Counted from the stretch's first letter, positions 23,191 to 32,552 are shown. The stretch: 64,000 nucleotides of DNA from Sphaerisporangium rhizosphaerae (GCF_042665155.1 NZ_JBHTCG010000007.1:305397-369396), one strand, 5' to 3'. Numbers and translations are program-made. The notes: generated by a model from the letters alone, not told the origin.

Positions 23191-24909
23191 CTAGGAGGTC
23201 GAGGAGGAGGAGGCCAGCCAGGTGTTGCACTGGTAGGCCTTGGTCCGCTCGTACCCCTGCCGGAACCACCGGCCGCTGTTGGGCGGGCTGCCGTGGTCGC
23301 GCGGATACCCCGGCCAGTCGCCGACGTTGGAGAAGAAGTAGAACAGGTTGTTGCGGCGGACCGGCGGGATCGGGTAGCTGGTGGCCACCGACCGCATCCA
23401 CATGCCGCTGAAGCAGTTGGCCTGCAGCTCGTACCGGCGGCTCAGGGCCAGCCTGCCGCTCAGCGTGCGCGAGGACAGCGTCTTGCTCCACCAGGAGTTC
23501 GCCAGCCCCGACAACTGCTGCACGTGGTGGCCGTACTCGTGGGCCATCATGCCGATGATCGCCCCGTGCCAGCTCGACAGCGAGCCGTATCCGCGCTGGT
23601 TGCCCCGTCCACGCGACATCGCCGACGTCGAGGCGTAGATCGTCGTGTTGCGCGGGCAGTAGTAGGGGACGATGCTGCCCCGCTGCGGGAAGTCGCCGCA
23701 CGCGCCCCGTCCGCCGCGCGCCGTGATCGCGTAGTGCGGCGGCGCGAAGTCGATGCCGACCCGCCCGAGCGCGGCCGACCACGTCCGGCTCATGCACTGC
23801 CCCGTCTTCAGGATCAGCGACTTCAACTGAGCGTCGTTGAAGACGTTGGTCGACGTGGCCCGGCAGGCGGTCCGCGGCAGGCTGCCGGCCCGGTAGAGGG
23901 TGTTGCCGGTCAGGGTCGTGTTCAGCCGCGGCCGGGAGGTCGTGGTGCCGGTGTCGGAGGACGTCGAGGAGTCGCTGGACGACCTGGTCGGCCGGGGGTT
24001 GGAGGTCGGGGCGGAGGTCGAGGTCGGGAACGGCTTGGGGGTGTACGGGGAGAACGTGGGAACCGCGAACGTCGGGATCGCCACCGGCGAGGGCGGCTCG
24101 GCGTGCCGGGCGCTCTTCAACGCCGCCGATCCGATCACCAGCAGCACGAACACCGCGGCGATCACGCCGAGAAGGCCGCCGGCGACGGCCGCGCCGCTGG
24201 ACTTGCGCTTGGGCGGGCGCCAGTTCGGCCCGTAGGGCCCGTGCGGTCCCCGGGGCGGCCCGGGCGGCGTCCACCCGGGCGAGGGCGACGGCAGCGGCCC
24301 CTGCCCTCCCGGGTACGGCGCCTGGCCGCCCGGGTACGAAGGCGTCCCCTGGAACGGTGGCCGGCCGGTGGGCTGCGGCTGCCCGCCCGGCGCGTACGGC
24401 GCCTGGCCGCCACCCGGCGGGTACTGCCCTCCTCCGGGGTGCGGCCCTCCTCCGGGGTATGGCCCTCCCCCGGGATAGGGGCCCCCTCCCGGATACGGTC
24501 CTCCGCCGGGATGCGGTCCCCCTCCGGGATGCGGGCCGCCCCCCGGGGGCGGCGCGGCGGGATGCGGCGGGCCCTGCGGAGGCGGCGCCCCCGGTCCCGG
24601 CGGCGGATACGGCTGACGGTACGGCTGTTGCGGCCCCGGCGGCTGCCCCTGGCCCGGCGCGGGAGGGCCGCCGGGCGCCGGACGCGAGCCCGGCGGCGCC
24701 TGCGGCGGGTACCCCTGGGGCGGGTAGCCGGGAGGCGGCTGCCGGGAGTCACGGGGCTGCCACCCGCCGTCCGGGGCCTCCGGGTGAGGGGGCGGCGGCG
24801 CGGCGGGGGAGCCGCCGGGCGGCCCGTTCCATGCCGGTTCTTGCGGAGGCGGATACGGATGGCGTCCGCCGGGTGACGATTGATTCGGATACTGACCGTT
24901 ACTCGCCAT
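23191..24909 (-). CDS. Membrane-anchored neutral zinc metallopeptidase (YpfJ-like) with a Pro/Gly-rich N-terminus
   Basis: A 572-residue protein. The first 230 residues are cytoplasmic and rich in Pro/Gly/Gln/Tyr, including six PGGGP(H/Y) units. One membrane segment follows (VAGGLLGVIAAVFVLLVIGS), then a Ser/Thr/Pro linker and a catalytic domain. Its motifs are GMMAHEYGHHVQQLSG (zinc site HEYGH) and YELQANCFSGMWMRS (third ligand Glu), with several cysteines likely in disulfides. This matches the KPN_02809/YpfJ neutral zinc metallopeptidase family, of unknown substrate. ATG 24909 is preceded by AAGGGGGCAG. The gene lies upstream of the LCP gene and is divergent from the LysR gene. Confidence 0.82.
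   Translation of the reverse strand: MASNGQYPNQSSPGGRHPYPPPQEPAWNGPPGGSPAAPPPPHPEAPDGGWQPRDSRQPPPGYPPQGYPPQAPPGSRPAPGGPPAPGQGQPPGPQQPYRQPYPPPGPGAPPPQGPPHPAAPPPGGGPHPGGGPHPGGGPYPGGGPYPGGGPYPGGGPHPGGGQYPPGGGQAPYAPGGQPQPTGRPPFQGTPSYPGGQAPYPGGQGPLPSPSPGWTPPGPPRGPHGPYGPNWRPPKRKSSGAAVAGGLLGVIAAVFVLLVIGSAALKSARHAEPPSPVAIPTFAVPTFSPYTPKPFPTSTSAPTSNPRPTRSSSDSSTSSDTGTTTSRPRLNTTLTGNTLYRAGSLPRTACRATSTNVFNDAQLKSLILKTGQCMSRTWSAALGRVGIDFAPPHYAITARGGRGACGDFPQRGSIVPYYCPRNTTIYASTSAMSRGRGNQRGYGSLSSWHGAIIGMMAHEYGHHVQQLSGLANSWWSKTLSSRTLSGRLALSRRYELQANCFSGMWMRSVATSYPIPPVRRNNLFYFFSNVGDWPGYPRDHGSPPNSGRWFRQGYERTKAYQCNTWLASSSSTS
24427..24534. repeat. Six 18-base units encoding PGGGP(H/Y)
   Basis: Six consecutive 18-base units (starting at 24427, 24445, 24463, 24481, 24499 and 24517) of the form CCCTCCTCCGGGGTGCGG, differing at a few positions each. 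They lie inside the zinc peptidase gene and keep its frame. Confidence 0.85.
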
Positions 24910-25111
24910 TTCCGGCTGCCCCCTTCTCGGCCCCACCAGACCGAGCGTTCTCCCCCGTCACAAGATCCACATTCTGCATCATTTTGGGCAGAACTGTACT
25001 CAATTCCCAGTAGTCACGGATGTCGCGGTATCTGGTTACATTCTGAAATCATCCAAGGTGATCTCTGCGATAGTCCGGAATCGCCGGACCGGTCTGCCCT
25101 AGCTTCGATGC

Positions 25112-25981
25112 ATGAATCTGCAGCAGCTGCGTTATGTGGTCGCCACTGCGGAGCACCGCACCATGACCGACGCGGCACGATCGCTTTACATCGCGCAGCC
25201 CGCGCTTTCCCGCGCGATTCGCGACCTCGAACGGGAACTCGGCATGACGCTTTTCGCGCGTTCCGGCCGGGGAGTGGTCGTGACGGCGCAGGGACGCCGC
25301 GTCGTCAAACTCGCCAAGGAAGCGCTGGACGCCGTGCACGAGATCGAGGCGCTGGCCACGCACACCCATTCGGGCGCCGGCGAGCTGCGCGTCGCCTCAC
25401 CGCCGAGCCTGGAGCCGGCGCTGGCCGGGCGGCTCCTGCCCGCCTACGTCTCCGAGCACCCGGGGGTGCGGGTGCAGATCGTCCGGTGCGACGGGCGCGA
25501 CGGCGTGGTGAACGCGGTCAGGGAGCAGCGCGCCGACCTGGGCCTGACCGACCTGCCCGTGCCGGCCGACCTGGTGAGCCACCCCCTGGAACGCCAGGAG
25601 ATCGTGCTCATCTCCCCGCCCGGCCTCGACCTTCCCGGGTCGGTCGCGATGAGCCGCCTGAACGGCATGCGCATCGTCCTGCCCCAGCCCGGCAGCGCCC
25701 GGCGCCGGGAGTTCGAGCAGCTGTTCGCCACCCACGGCGTGCGGCCGGTCGTGGTCGCCGAGACCGACGAGCGCGGCGGCTGGCCCGTCACGGTCCGCAC
25801 CGCCTCGGCGTCCCTGCTCGGCTACCGCACGATGGCCGACCAAGCCCTCAGGGCCGGGCTGGTCGTCCGCTCCCTGGACCCGCCGCTGCGCCGCATCATC
25901 GCCCTGGTGCACACGCGCAGGCGCATCCCCGCGATGGCGCAGGACTTCCTCACCGTGGCCGAGAGCGGATCAGCCGTCTGA
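25112..25981 (+). CDS. LysR-family transcriptional regulator
   Basis: A 289-residue regulator. The winged HTH is at residues 1-60 (MNLQQLRYVVATAEHRTMTD, then AARSLYIAQPALSRAIRDLE), followed by the linker helix and a type 2 periplasmic-binding-like effector domain from about residue 90 (GELRVASPPSLEPALAGRLL). The family usually autoregulates and activates a neighbouring gene in response to a metabolite. The gene is divergent from the zinc peptidase and followed 86 bases later by folP2 on the same strand, so either could be its target. The ATG at 25112 has no strong ribosome binding site. Confidence 0.85.
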   Translation: MNLQQLRYVVATAEHRTMTDAARSLYIAQPALSRAIRDLERELGMTLFARSGRGVVVTAQGRRVVKLAKEALDAVHEIEALATHTHSGAGELRVASPPSLEPALAGRLLPAYVSEHPGVRVQIVRCDGRDGVVNAVREQRADLGLTDLPVPADLVSHPLERQEIVLISPPGLDLPGSVAMSRLNGMRIVLPQPGSARRREFEQLFATHGVRPVVVAETDERGGWPVTVRTASASLLGYRTMADQALRAGLVVRSLDPPLRRIIALVHTRRRIPAMAQDFLTVAESGSAV

Positions 25982-26067
25982 GCCGTTTTGGAGCGTTCCC
26001 GAACGGCCTGCGCCTGCCTCCGCCGGTGCGGACGCGGCCGGTGGGGAGCTGGCGTACGCTTGCGGCG

Positions 26068-26919
26068 ATGCATACTCTGCGCCTGCGCGACCGCGAGTTC
26101 CGGCCGGGCGAACACGCCGTCATGGCCGTCGTGAACCGCACCCCCGACTCCTTCTACGATCGGGGCAGGACGTTCGGTTTCGACGCCGCCCTGGCCGCCG
26201 TCGGTGAGGCGGTCGCCGCCGGTGCCGACATCGTGGACATCGGCGGGGTGAAGGCCGGCCCGGGCGACACCGTGGACGCCGCCGAGGAGATCCGCAGGGT
26301 CGCCGACCTGGTGGCGGCCGTGCGCGAGGCGCACCCCGACCTGGTGATCAGCGTGGACACCTGGCGGGCCGAGGTCGGCGAGGTGGTGGCCGGCGCCGGC
26401 GCCGACCTGCTCAACGACACCTGGGGCGGACCGGACCCCGGCCTGGCCGAGGTCGCGGCCAAGCACGGCATCGGGCTGGTGTGCGCCCACGCCGGCGGGG
26501 TGATCCCGAGGACCCGCCCGCACCGCATCGGCTACGGCGACGTGGTCGCCGACGTCGTCTCCCACACCGTCGCCCTGGCCGAGCGGGCCGTGCGCGCCGG
26601 GGTGCGCGAGGACGCCATCCTGATCGACCCCGCGCACGACTTCGGCAAGAACACCTGGCACTCCCTGGAGGTCGGCCGCCGGCTCGGGGAGCTGGTGGAC
26701 ACCGGCTGGCCGGTGCTGGTCGCGGTCTCCAACAAGGACTTCGTGGGCGAGACGCTCGGCGGACTCCCCGTGGACGAGCGCCACGCCGGGACGATCGCCA
26801 CGCTCGCCGTCTCCGCCTGGCAGGGGGCGCGGGTCTTCCGCGTCCACGACGCCGCCTCGGCCCGCGCCGCGCTCGCCACCGTCGGCGCGCTGCGCCCCCG
26901 GCCGGGCGGTCAGCTGTAG
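26068..26919 (+). CDS. folP2: FolP2-type dihydropteroate synthase homologue
   Basis: A 283-residue TIM-barrel protein. The sequence HAVMAVVNRTPDSFYDRGRT is the pterin-binding start of the family but in the FolP2 variant (NRTPDSFYDRG rather than NVTPDSFSDGG). DIVDIGGVKAGPGD, LISVDTWRAEV without the usual extra motifs, DLLNDTWGG, CAHAGGVIPRTRP and LIDPAHDFGKNT follow, all close to mycobacterial Rv1207. In mycobacteria FolP2 is encoded beside gpgS and has been reported not to act as a dihydropteroate synthase, so the true reaction is uncertain. In this window gpgS lies about 22 kb away. The 3' end overlaps the PLP lyase gene by ten bases, tail to tail. Confidence 0.82.
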   Translation: MHTLRLRDREFRPGEHAVMAVVNRTPDSFYDRGRTFGFDAALAAVGEAVAAGADIVDIGGVKAGPGDTVDAAEEIRRVADLVAAVREAHPDLVISVDTWRAEVGEVVAGAGADLLNDTWGGPDPGLAEVAAKHGIGLVCAHAGGVIPRTRPHRIGYGDVVADVVSHTVALAERAVRAGVREDAILIDPAHDFGKNTWHSLEVGRRLGELVDTGWPVLVAVSNKDFVGETLGGLPVDERHAGTIATLAVSAWQGARVFRVHDAASARAALATVGALRPRPGGQL

Positions 26920-28334
26920 ATCACCGACAGGAACCGCGTCAGGATGGCCTCGCGGGCCGGGGCCGGCAGCGCGTCCAGCACCGCGTTGACCACCGCCATC
27001 TCCGGCTGGCCCTCCCCGCCGAGGTCGATGCCGACCGAGGCGGCCAGCTCGGTGAACGTGGCGTCGTCGATCGCGTCCAGGTCGAGGGTGGCCAGGATCT
27101 CGGCCAGGCCCTCCGGCACCCGCGGCGGACCCGCCGCCCGCGCCGCCTCCGCGGACGCGGCGATCACCTCCAGCATCGCCTCCACGCCCGCCAGGGTCAC
27201 CCCGGTGACCGTCACGTGCAGGTTGGCCGGGATGCCGGCGTAGGAAAGCTGCGGCTGCAGGAACCAGCCGAGCTTGCGCGCCTCGTCCGACAGCACGAAC
27301 ACGTCCACGTCGTCCCCGGCGAAGGCCACCAGCGAGGCCTCCGGCTCACCGAGCACCCGCAGGCCCGGGATGGCGCCGATGCCCTCGGCCAGCCGCCGGG
27401 TCGCGGTGAGGGTGTCGCGGGCCAGGGCCAGGTAGCCCTCGCGGCCCAGGGCGTTCAGCGTCGCCCACGCGCCGCCGAGCGGCCCGGCCGACTTCGAGCT
27501 CTGCACGGTCGCGTTGATCACCGTGTAGCCGGGCCAGGCGGCCGAGGCGAAGTAGGCGGCGCGGCGCAGGGCGGGGTCGGAGAACAGCACGACCGAGGCG
27601 CCCTTCGGGGCGTAGCCGAACTTGTGCAGGTCGCACGATATGGACGTCACCCCCGGCACCGTCAGGTCGAACGGCGGGACGCTCGCCCCCGCCTCCGCCA
27701 GCCAGGGCAGCAGCCAGCCGCCCACGCAGGCGTCCACGTGGCACAGCACCCCGCGTCCGGCCGCGATCGCCGCGATGTCGGCGACCGGGTCGACGACCCC
27801 CTGCGGATAGGACGGGGCCGAGGCCACCACCAGCACCGTGTCCGGGGTGATCGCCTCGGCCACGGCCTCGGGGACCGCGCGGAAGGTGGCGGGGTCCACG
27901 GGCACCGGCGCCACCTCCAGGCCGAGGTAGTGCGCCGCCTTGTGGAAGGCGGGGTGCGCCGTGACCGGCACGACGACGCGGGGACGTCCGGCCACGGGAC
28001 GGGCGTCCCGGGCGGCCTTCATCGCGAGCATGATCGACTCGGTGCCTCCGCTGGTGAAGATGCCCGGCGTGCCGGGCCCCCCGCCGAGCAGGCCGGCCAC
28101 CGCGCCCACGACCTGCCGCTCCATCGCGACGGCGCTCGGGAAGGCGGTGGGGTCGAGGGTGTTGACCTCGAGCATCTCGAAGTAGGCGCGGGCCGCGGCG
28201 TCGTGCACCTCCGGGCGCCCGGTGTCGTAGATGTAGGCGGTGACCTTGCCACCGCGCACCTGCAGGTCGTGCCGTCTCAGCAGGGAGATCTCCGCCAGCA
28301 GGTCTTCGGAGGTCCGGCCGTTCTCGGGAAGCAC
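26910..28334 (-). CDS. PLP-dependent carbon-carbon lyase/decarboxylase, sphingosine-1-phosphate-lyase-like
   Basis: A 474-residue fold-type I PLP enzyme. GIFTSGGTESIMLAMKAARD (cofactor phosphate site), HVDACVGGWLLPW (Asp 201 for the pyridine nitrogen) and SISCDLHKFGYAPKGAS with the Schiff-base Lys 238 are clear. The pattern TSGGTESI with DLHKFGYAPKG is that of the Dpl1/sphingosine-1-phosphate lyase and group II decarboxylase branch. In bacteria such enzymes act on phosphorylated long-chain bases or amino acids; the exact substrate cannot be told. The C-terminal 70 residues (VPEGLAEILATLDLDAIDD) form an extra helical domain. A TetR gene lies upstream on the same strand and may regulate it. Confidence 0.8.
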   Translation of the reverse strand: MLPENGRTSEDLLAEISLLRRHDLQVRGGKVTAYIYDTGRPEVHDAAARAYFEMLEVNTLDPTAFPSAVAMERQVVGAVAGLLGGGPGTPGIFTSGGTESIMLAMKAARDARPVAGRPRVVVPVTAHPAFHKAAHYLGLEVAPVPVDPATFRAVPEAVAEAITPDTVLVVASAPSYPQGVVDPVADIAAIAAGRGVLCHVDACVGGWLLPWLAEAGASVPPFDLTVPGVTSISCDLHKFGYAPKGASVVLFSDPALRRAAYFASAAWPGYTVINATVQSSKSAGPLGGAWATLNALGREGYLALARDTLTATRRLAEGIGAIPGLRVLGEPEASLVAFAGDDVDVFVLSDEARKLGWFLQPQLSYAGIPANLHVTVTGVTLAGVEAMLEVIAASAEAARAAGPPRVPEGLAEILATLDLDAIDDATFTELAASVGIDLGGEGQPEMAVVNAVLDALPAPAREAILTRFLSVIYS

Positions 28335-28392
28335 GCGGTTCTCCCTCGCCAGATGGTGCGGCGTCGCCGCACGTGATCGGCGTGGGACGTTA

Positions 28393-29022
28393 TCACGAGG
28401 TTCCGGGCAGGCGGAACAGGCGGTCGATCAACAGGTGCAGATGCCGCTTGAACCGCTCCAGCAGCCAGGCGTCGGGCGGCCCGGGGATGTGCCCCATCAC
28501 CGTTGCCTGGGTCGTGATGCCCTGCACCATCCAGATCACCGTCCACAGCCCGAGCTCCAGGTCGACCTCCGGGTCCATGTACCCCTTCTCCAGCGCCGGC
28601 TGGACCCCCTCGAGCACCATCTGCAAAATCGGCTGGATGAACTGTTCCTCAAGCTCGGCCAGGTCGGCGGCGTCCAGCAGCGAGCGGTGCACCCACAACT
28701 GCGTCCGCTCCGGGTTGCTGAGTGTGTACTCCGTATAGTCGTCCAGCAGCCGGTGCAGCGACTCCACCGTCTTCTCGGGCGTCTCGGTCGAGAACTGCGT
28801 CATGACCGCCTCGCGCGCGGCCCGCTCCTGCTCGAACAGCCGCCGCACGACCGCCAGATAGAGATCGCGCTTGTGACCCGCGATCTCTTCCACGGTGGCG
28901 AGGTCGAACCCGGCGGTGTCGGCGATCTGCTGCAAGGACGTCCCGTCGTAGCCGAAGGCCGCGAACAGCTTGATGGCGGCGCGCATCAGCAGCTCGCGGT
29001 CGCTTTCCCGCTCGGAGGTCAT
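28393..29022 (-). CDS. TetR/AcrR-family transcriptional regulator
   Basis: A 209-residue regulator. The N-terminal HTH reads LLMRAAIKLFAAFGYDGTSL, then QQIADTAGFDLATVEEIAGH and KRDLYLAVV, typical of TetR, though FDLATVEEIAGHK in the recognition helix region is less common than the usual VSKGTLYYHF. The C-terminal domain is helical with a ligand pocket of unknown specificity (FIQPILQMVLEGVQPALEKG). It is 58 bases upstream of the PLP lyase gene on the same strand and divergent from nothing, so it may control itself and the lyase. Confidence 0.85.
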   Translation of the reverse strand: MTSERESDRELLMRAAIKLFAAFGYDGTSLQQIADTAGFDLATVEEIAGHKRDLYLAVVRRLFEQERAAREAVMTQFSTETPEKTVESLHRLLDDYTEYTLSNPERTQLWVHRSLLDAADLAELEEQFIQPILQMVLEGVQPALEKGYMDPEVDLELGLWTVIWMVQGITTQATVMGHIPGPPDAWLLERFKRHLHLLIDRLFRLPGTS

Positions 29023-29077
29023 AGAACCGACGCTATGCTCACCATCCGTGCCGGGGCGATCGCTTGATGGAACCCTG

Positions 29078-30463
29078 TCATGGTTTTGCGCGCCCTGGAA
29101 CGGGCCGGCTCAGCGGCAGCCGGACGACCGCACGCACCCCCGGCCCGGCGTCCTCCAGGCGCACCGCCCCGCCGTGCGCGCGCACGGTCTCGCGCACGAT
29201 CGCCAGGCCCAGGCCGGCCCCGCCGTCGTCGCTGCTGCGGGCGCTGTCGAGCCGGGTGAACCGGTTGAACACCCGCTCGCGGTCGGCCTCGGGGATGCCC
29301 GGTCCGTCGTCGGTCACCGTGACCTCGGCCTCGCCGCCGCGGGCGCGCAGCTCGACGGCGACGCGGGCACCGGCGTGGCGCACGGCGTTGTCCAGCAGGT
29401 TGACCAGCACCCGTCCGAGGTCCAGGGCGTCGCCCTCGACGACCGCGGGCTCGACCCCCGTGATCTTCACCATGGCCGGGTCGTAGCGCCCGGCCGTCGT
29501 GCCGACCAGCTCGGCAAGGTCCACCGGCTGCCTGCGGGCCGGGCGGCGGTGCTCGTCCAGCCGGGCCAGCGTGAGCAGCCCCTCGGCCAGGCGGCTCAGG
29601 CGCATGGTGTCCTCCAGCACTCCCTCGGCCGTCTCGCGCCACTCCTGCTCGTCGGGAGGGTGGCCGAGGGCGACCTCCAGTTGCAGGCGGATGCTGGCCA
29701 GGGGACTGCGCAGCTCGTGGGCCGCGTCGGAGATGAGGGCCCGCTGCGAGGCCTCCGCGCCCTCCAGCCGGGCCAGCATGCCGTTCAGCGTGATCGCCAG
29801 CTCCTGCACCTCGTCGCGCGCCACCGGCACCGGCAGGCGGTGCGCGCGGGCGGTGCCGCTGATCTCGGCGGCGCCCCGGCGCAGCGCGGTGATCGGGCGC
29901 AGCGTGCGGCCGATGATCAGCCAGCCGGCCGCGCCGAGCAGCACCAGGAGCATCGGAGTGCCGATGACCAGCATGTGCACGGTCGTGGTGAGGCTGTCGG
30001 CGACGTCCTTGAACGAGCGGGCGGCGATCACCGTGCGGCCCTCGTCGGCGTGCACCACCACCACGCGCAGCGGCCCGGGGATGCCGTACAGGTCGCCGTC
30101 CACGAACCGGCCCCGCCCCTCACCGGGCGAGGTGGCGCGGTCGCGGGCGCTCACCAGCGGCACCAGCCGGTCGGCGCCGGCGGTCACGTGGGTGATGCGC
30201 CCATGCGCGTCGAGCACCTGGATGATCGTGCCGTCCGCGACGGCGACCGGGTCGGACAGCCGGCCGTCGTCGGCGAGGGCGGCCACCTCGCGGGCCCGCT
30301 GGTAGGCGATGCCGTCGGTGGAGCCGATCAGCGCCCGGCCGAGCACGCCGACCAGCAGCGACGCCGCCGCGGCCAGGGCCACCGCGAGCACCGCGGAGGC
30401 CGCCGCGGTCAGCCGGAAGCGCAGGCTCCTGCGCCGCCACCACGCCAGGGGGTCAGCCGCCAT
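29078..30463 (-). CDS. Sensor histidine kinase (OmpR-class partner)
   Basis: A 461-residue kinase with TM1 at about residues 18-42, an extracytoplasmic sensor of about 120 residues, TM2 at 164-185, a HAMP domain to about 240 and a HisKA domain with the phospho-accepting His 249 in ISDAAHELRSPLASI. The ATPase part has LVNLLDNAVRHAG (N box), VTVTDDGPGIPEADRERVFN (G1) and GGAGLGLAIVRETVRAHGG (G2). The gene overlaps the response regulator gene by 11 bases, so both are made from one transcript. The divergent LolA-like/ABC genes are the likely targets, which would suit a sensor of envelope stress. Confidence 0.92.
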   Translation of the reverse strand: MAADPLAWWRRRSLRFRLTAAASAVLAVALAAAASLLVGVLGRALIGSTDGIAYQRAREVAALADDGRLSDPVAVADGTIIQVLDAHGRITHVTAGADRLVPLVSARDRATSPGEGRGRFVDGDLYGIPGPLRVVVVHADEGRTVIAARSFKDVADSLTTTVHMLVIGTPMLLVLLGAAGWLIIGRTLRPITALRRGAAEISGTARAHRLPVPVARDEVQELAITLNGMLARLEGAEASQRALISDAAHELRSPLASIRLQLEVALGHPPDEQEWRETAEGVLEDTMRLSRLAEGLLTLARLDEHRRPARRQPVDLAELVGTTAGRYDPAMVKITGVEPAVVEGDALDLGRVLVNLLDNAVRHAGARVAVELRARGGEAEVTVTDDGPGIPEADRERVFNRFTRLDSARSSDDGGAGLGLAIVRETVRAHGGAVRLEDAGPGVRAVVRLPLSRPVPGRAKP

Positions 30464-31127
30464 CGCCGACCAGACGGTAGCCGGCGCCGCGCACCGTCTG
30501 CAGGGCGTTGCGCCCGAACGGGACGTCGATCTTCCTGCGCAGGTAGCCGACGTAGACCTCGACCACGTTCGGATCGGTGTCGTAGGTGTCCCAGACGTGT
30601 TCGAGGATCTCGGCCTTGGACACCACCTCGCCGGGGCGGCGCAGCAGGTACTCCAGCAGGCCGAACTCGCGGGGCGTCAGTTCGATGGGCGTGCCGTCGC
30701 GCGACACCGACCGCCGGGCCGGGTCGAGGGTGAGGTCGCCCGAGCGCAGCACCGGCGGCCGGCGGCGGGCGCCGCGCCGCAGCAGGGCGCGCAGCCGCGC
30801 CACCAGCACCACGTACGAGAACGGCTTGGTCAGGTAGTCGTCGGCTCCGAGATCGAGGCCGTCGGCCATGTCGTACTCGCCGTCCTTGGCCGACAGCATC
30901 AGGATCGGCACCCAGTTCTCCTCCGCGCGCAGCCGCTTGCACACGTTGTAGCCCGACAGCCGGGGCAGCATGATGTCGAGCACGACCACGTCGTAGTCGC
31001 CCTCACGGGCCAGGTGCAGGCCCTCCTCGCCGTCGTAGGCCAGATCGACCGCGAAGCCCTCGGCGCGCAGCCCGCGCCGCAGCGCGGCGGCCATCCGCCT
31101 CTCGTCCTCCACGACGAGCACGCGCAT
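30453..31127 (-). CDS. OmpR/PhoB-family response regulator
   Basis: A 224-residue regulator. The receiver domain (residues 1-115) has the acidic pair in LVVEDERR, the phospho-acceptor Asp 51 in VVVLDIMLPRLSGY, and the conserved Lys in LSAKDGEYD. The winged helix DNA-binding domain (about 125-222) shows IELTPREFGLLEYLLRRPGE, then VEVYVGYLRRKID and TVRGAGYRLV. The kinase gene follows with an 11-base overlap. Upstream of the start, towards the LolA-like gene, are paired CTGAGA repeats with 10-11 base periods, the spacing usual for this class of regulator. Confidence 0.93.
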   Translation of the reverse strand: MRVLVVEDERRMAAALRRGLRAEGFAVDLAYDGEEGLHLAREGDYDVVVLDIMLPRLSGYNVCKRLRAEENWVPILMLSAKDGEYDMADGLDLGADDYLTKPFSYVVLVARLRALLRRGARRRPPVLRSGDLTLDPARRSVSRDGTPIELTPREFGLLEYLLRRPGEVVSKAEILEHVWDTYDTDPNVVEVYVGYLRRKIDVPFGRNALQTVRGAGYRLVGDGG

Positions 31128-31174
31128 TGCTCACCCTCCCAGCCGATGTGTCCCCCTATCTTGGCCCGTCCCGG

Positions 31175-31273
31175 CTGAGATCCCGCTGAGAGGCCGGAAC
31201 CGGCGGTCGCACCCGCGAGCTGCGGCGCGGGCCGCCCCGGGCGGCTCCTGAGAAGCCTCTCAGGCCGTCTCAG
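31175..31273. promoter_or_regulatory. CTGAGA repeat cluster, likely response-regulator operator
   Basis: CTGAGA occurs at 31175-31180 and 31186-31191 (11-base period). Further right CTGAGA at 31248-31253 faces TCTCAG at 31258-31263 and 31268-31273 (10-base period); CCTGAGA-AGCC-TCTCAGG at 31247-31264 is a perfect palindrome. Direct hexamer repeats at one helical turn are the normal target of OmpR/PhoB dimers. The cluster lies between the divergent regulator and LolA-like genes. Confidence 0.6.
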
Positions 31274-31359
31274 CCTGGGCACAGGACCCGCGCGGCAGTC
31301 TTCCTGTATCGGATCTCGAGCGGCGGGCCCCCCGCCGCCGACTACCGTTGAGGAGTGAC

Positions 31360-32550
31360 ATGCCGTCCCAGTCGAGAAGATCACGCGCCGTGAGGTGGGG
31401 CGTCCCCATCGCCGCCGTCGTGGTGGTGGGCGCAGCCGTGGGCACCGGGCCGGTGATCGCCGCCGTCCAGGGCGACCCGGCGCTGCCCGAGCGCACCGCC
31501 CAGCAGTTGCTCGCCGAGGTCGCCAAGAACGCGAGCCGCGCCGAGCCCCCCGCCATGTCGGGCACCGTCGTGGAGACCGCCTCCCTCGGCCTGCCGGCCC
31601 TGCCGGCGACCACGGGCGTGAGCAGCTCCCCGTTCGCCCTGCTGTCCGGCTCCCACACCCTGAAGGTCTGGTACGGCGGCGACGACCGCGTGCGGCTCGC
31701 CCTGCCCGGCCAGATGAGCGAGACCGACCTGATCTCCACCGGCCACGGCGAGGCGTGGCTGTGGCAGAGCGGCACCAACACCGCCACCCGCTACAAGCTC
31801 GACGGCCCGGCCGGGGCGCACGCCATCCCCACCCCGTCGGTGCTACCCACCGCGCGCACGCCGGAGGATCTGGCCGGCGAGCTGCTCAAGGCGGCCGGCC
31901 AGGACACGGCGGTCGGCGTCGAGAACGGCCAGCACGTCGCCGGGCGCGCCGCCTACCAGCTCGTGCTCACGCCCAAGGTCGCCACGTCCCTGGTCGGCAA
32001 GGTCACCGTCGCGCTCGACGGCGAGACCTACATCCCGCTGCGCGTCCAGGTCTACGCCAAGGGCACCGCCGAGCCGGCGTTCGAGGTGGGCTTCACCCAG
32101 GTCGCCTTCACCACTCCCGCGCCAGAGAACTTCGCCTTCACGCCGCCCGCCGGGGCCAAGGTCGAGGACAAGACGTTCGGCGCCGGGGACGGGGGTCCCG
32201 GTGACGAGGTCATGGCCACAGCCAAGGCCGGTCAGCAGGCGAAGGCGGGGGCGCGCACCCACGGCACCGGCTGGGGCACCATCGCCGAGCTGCCGTTCTC
32301 CCCTGAGAACCTGGCCCCGTCCACCCCGTCCACCCCGTCCAAGCGGCTCGGCGCCGGCAAGTTCGGCGACACCGATCCGAGCAAACTCGCCGACTCGCTG
32401 CTGAAGTCCGCCAAGCGGGTCTCCGGGCCGTGGGGGAGCGGCAGGGTGATCGAGAGCAAACTGGTCTCGGCGCTGCTGACCGACGACGGCCGGCTGCTGA
32501 TCGGCGCGGTCACGCCCGAGGCGCTGACCGAGGCGGCCGGACGCAGGTGA
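31360..32550 (+). CDS. LolA/DUF2092-like exported lipoprotein-carrier-fold protein
   Basis: A 396-residue protein. The N-terminus has a basic start and one hydrophobic helix (GVPIAAVVVVGAAVGTGPVI) that acts as signal anchor. The soluble part has the LolA/LppX-type half-barrel pattern: TAQQLLAEVAKNASRAEPPA, MSGTVVETASLGLP, LKVWYGGDDRVRLALPGQ, GEAWLWQSGTNTATRYKLD, then VTVALDGETYIPLRVQVYAK and FEVGFTQVAF. Such proteins carry lipids or lipid-linked molecules at the outer face of the membrane. I use ATG 31360 because GAGGAG lies six bases upstream. The stop overlaps the possible GTG start of the ABC gene, so it is the first gene of a three-gene operon. Confidence 0.8.
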   Translation: MPSQSRRSRAVRWGVPIAAVVVVGAAVGTGPVIAAVQGDPALPERTAQQLLAEVAKNASRAEPPAMSGTVVETASLGLPALPATTGVSSSPFALLSGSHTLKVWYGGDDRVRLALPGQMSETDLISTGHGEAWLWQSGTNTATRYKLDGPAGAHAIPTPSVLPTARTPEDLAGELLKAAGQDTAVGVENGQHVAGRAAYQLVLTPKVATSLVGKVTVALDGETYIPLRVQVYAKGTAEPAFEVGFTQVAFTTPAPENFAFTPPAGAKVEDKTFGAGDGGPGDEVMATAKAGQQAKAGARTHGTGWGTIAELPFSPENLAPSTPSTPSKRLGAGKFGDTDPSKLADSLLKSAKRVSGPWGSGRVIESKLVSALLTDDGRLLIGAVTPEALTEAAGRR

Positions 32551-32552
32551 CC

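Noticed and set aside
26068..26919. Calling this gene the true folate-pathway dihydropteroate synthase
   Set aside because: The motifs NRTPDSFYDRG, HAGGVIPRTRP and DPAHDFGKNT are those of FolP2, whose synthase activity is doubtful.
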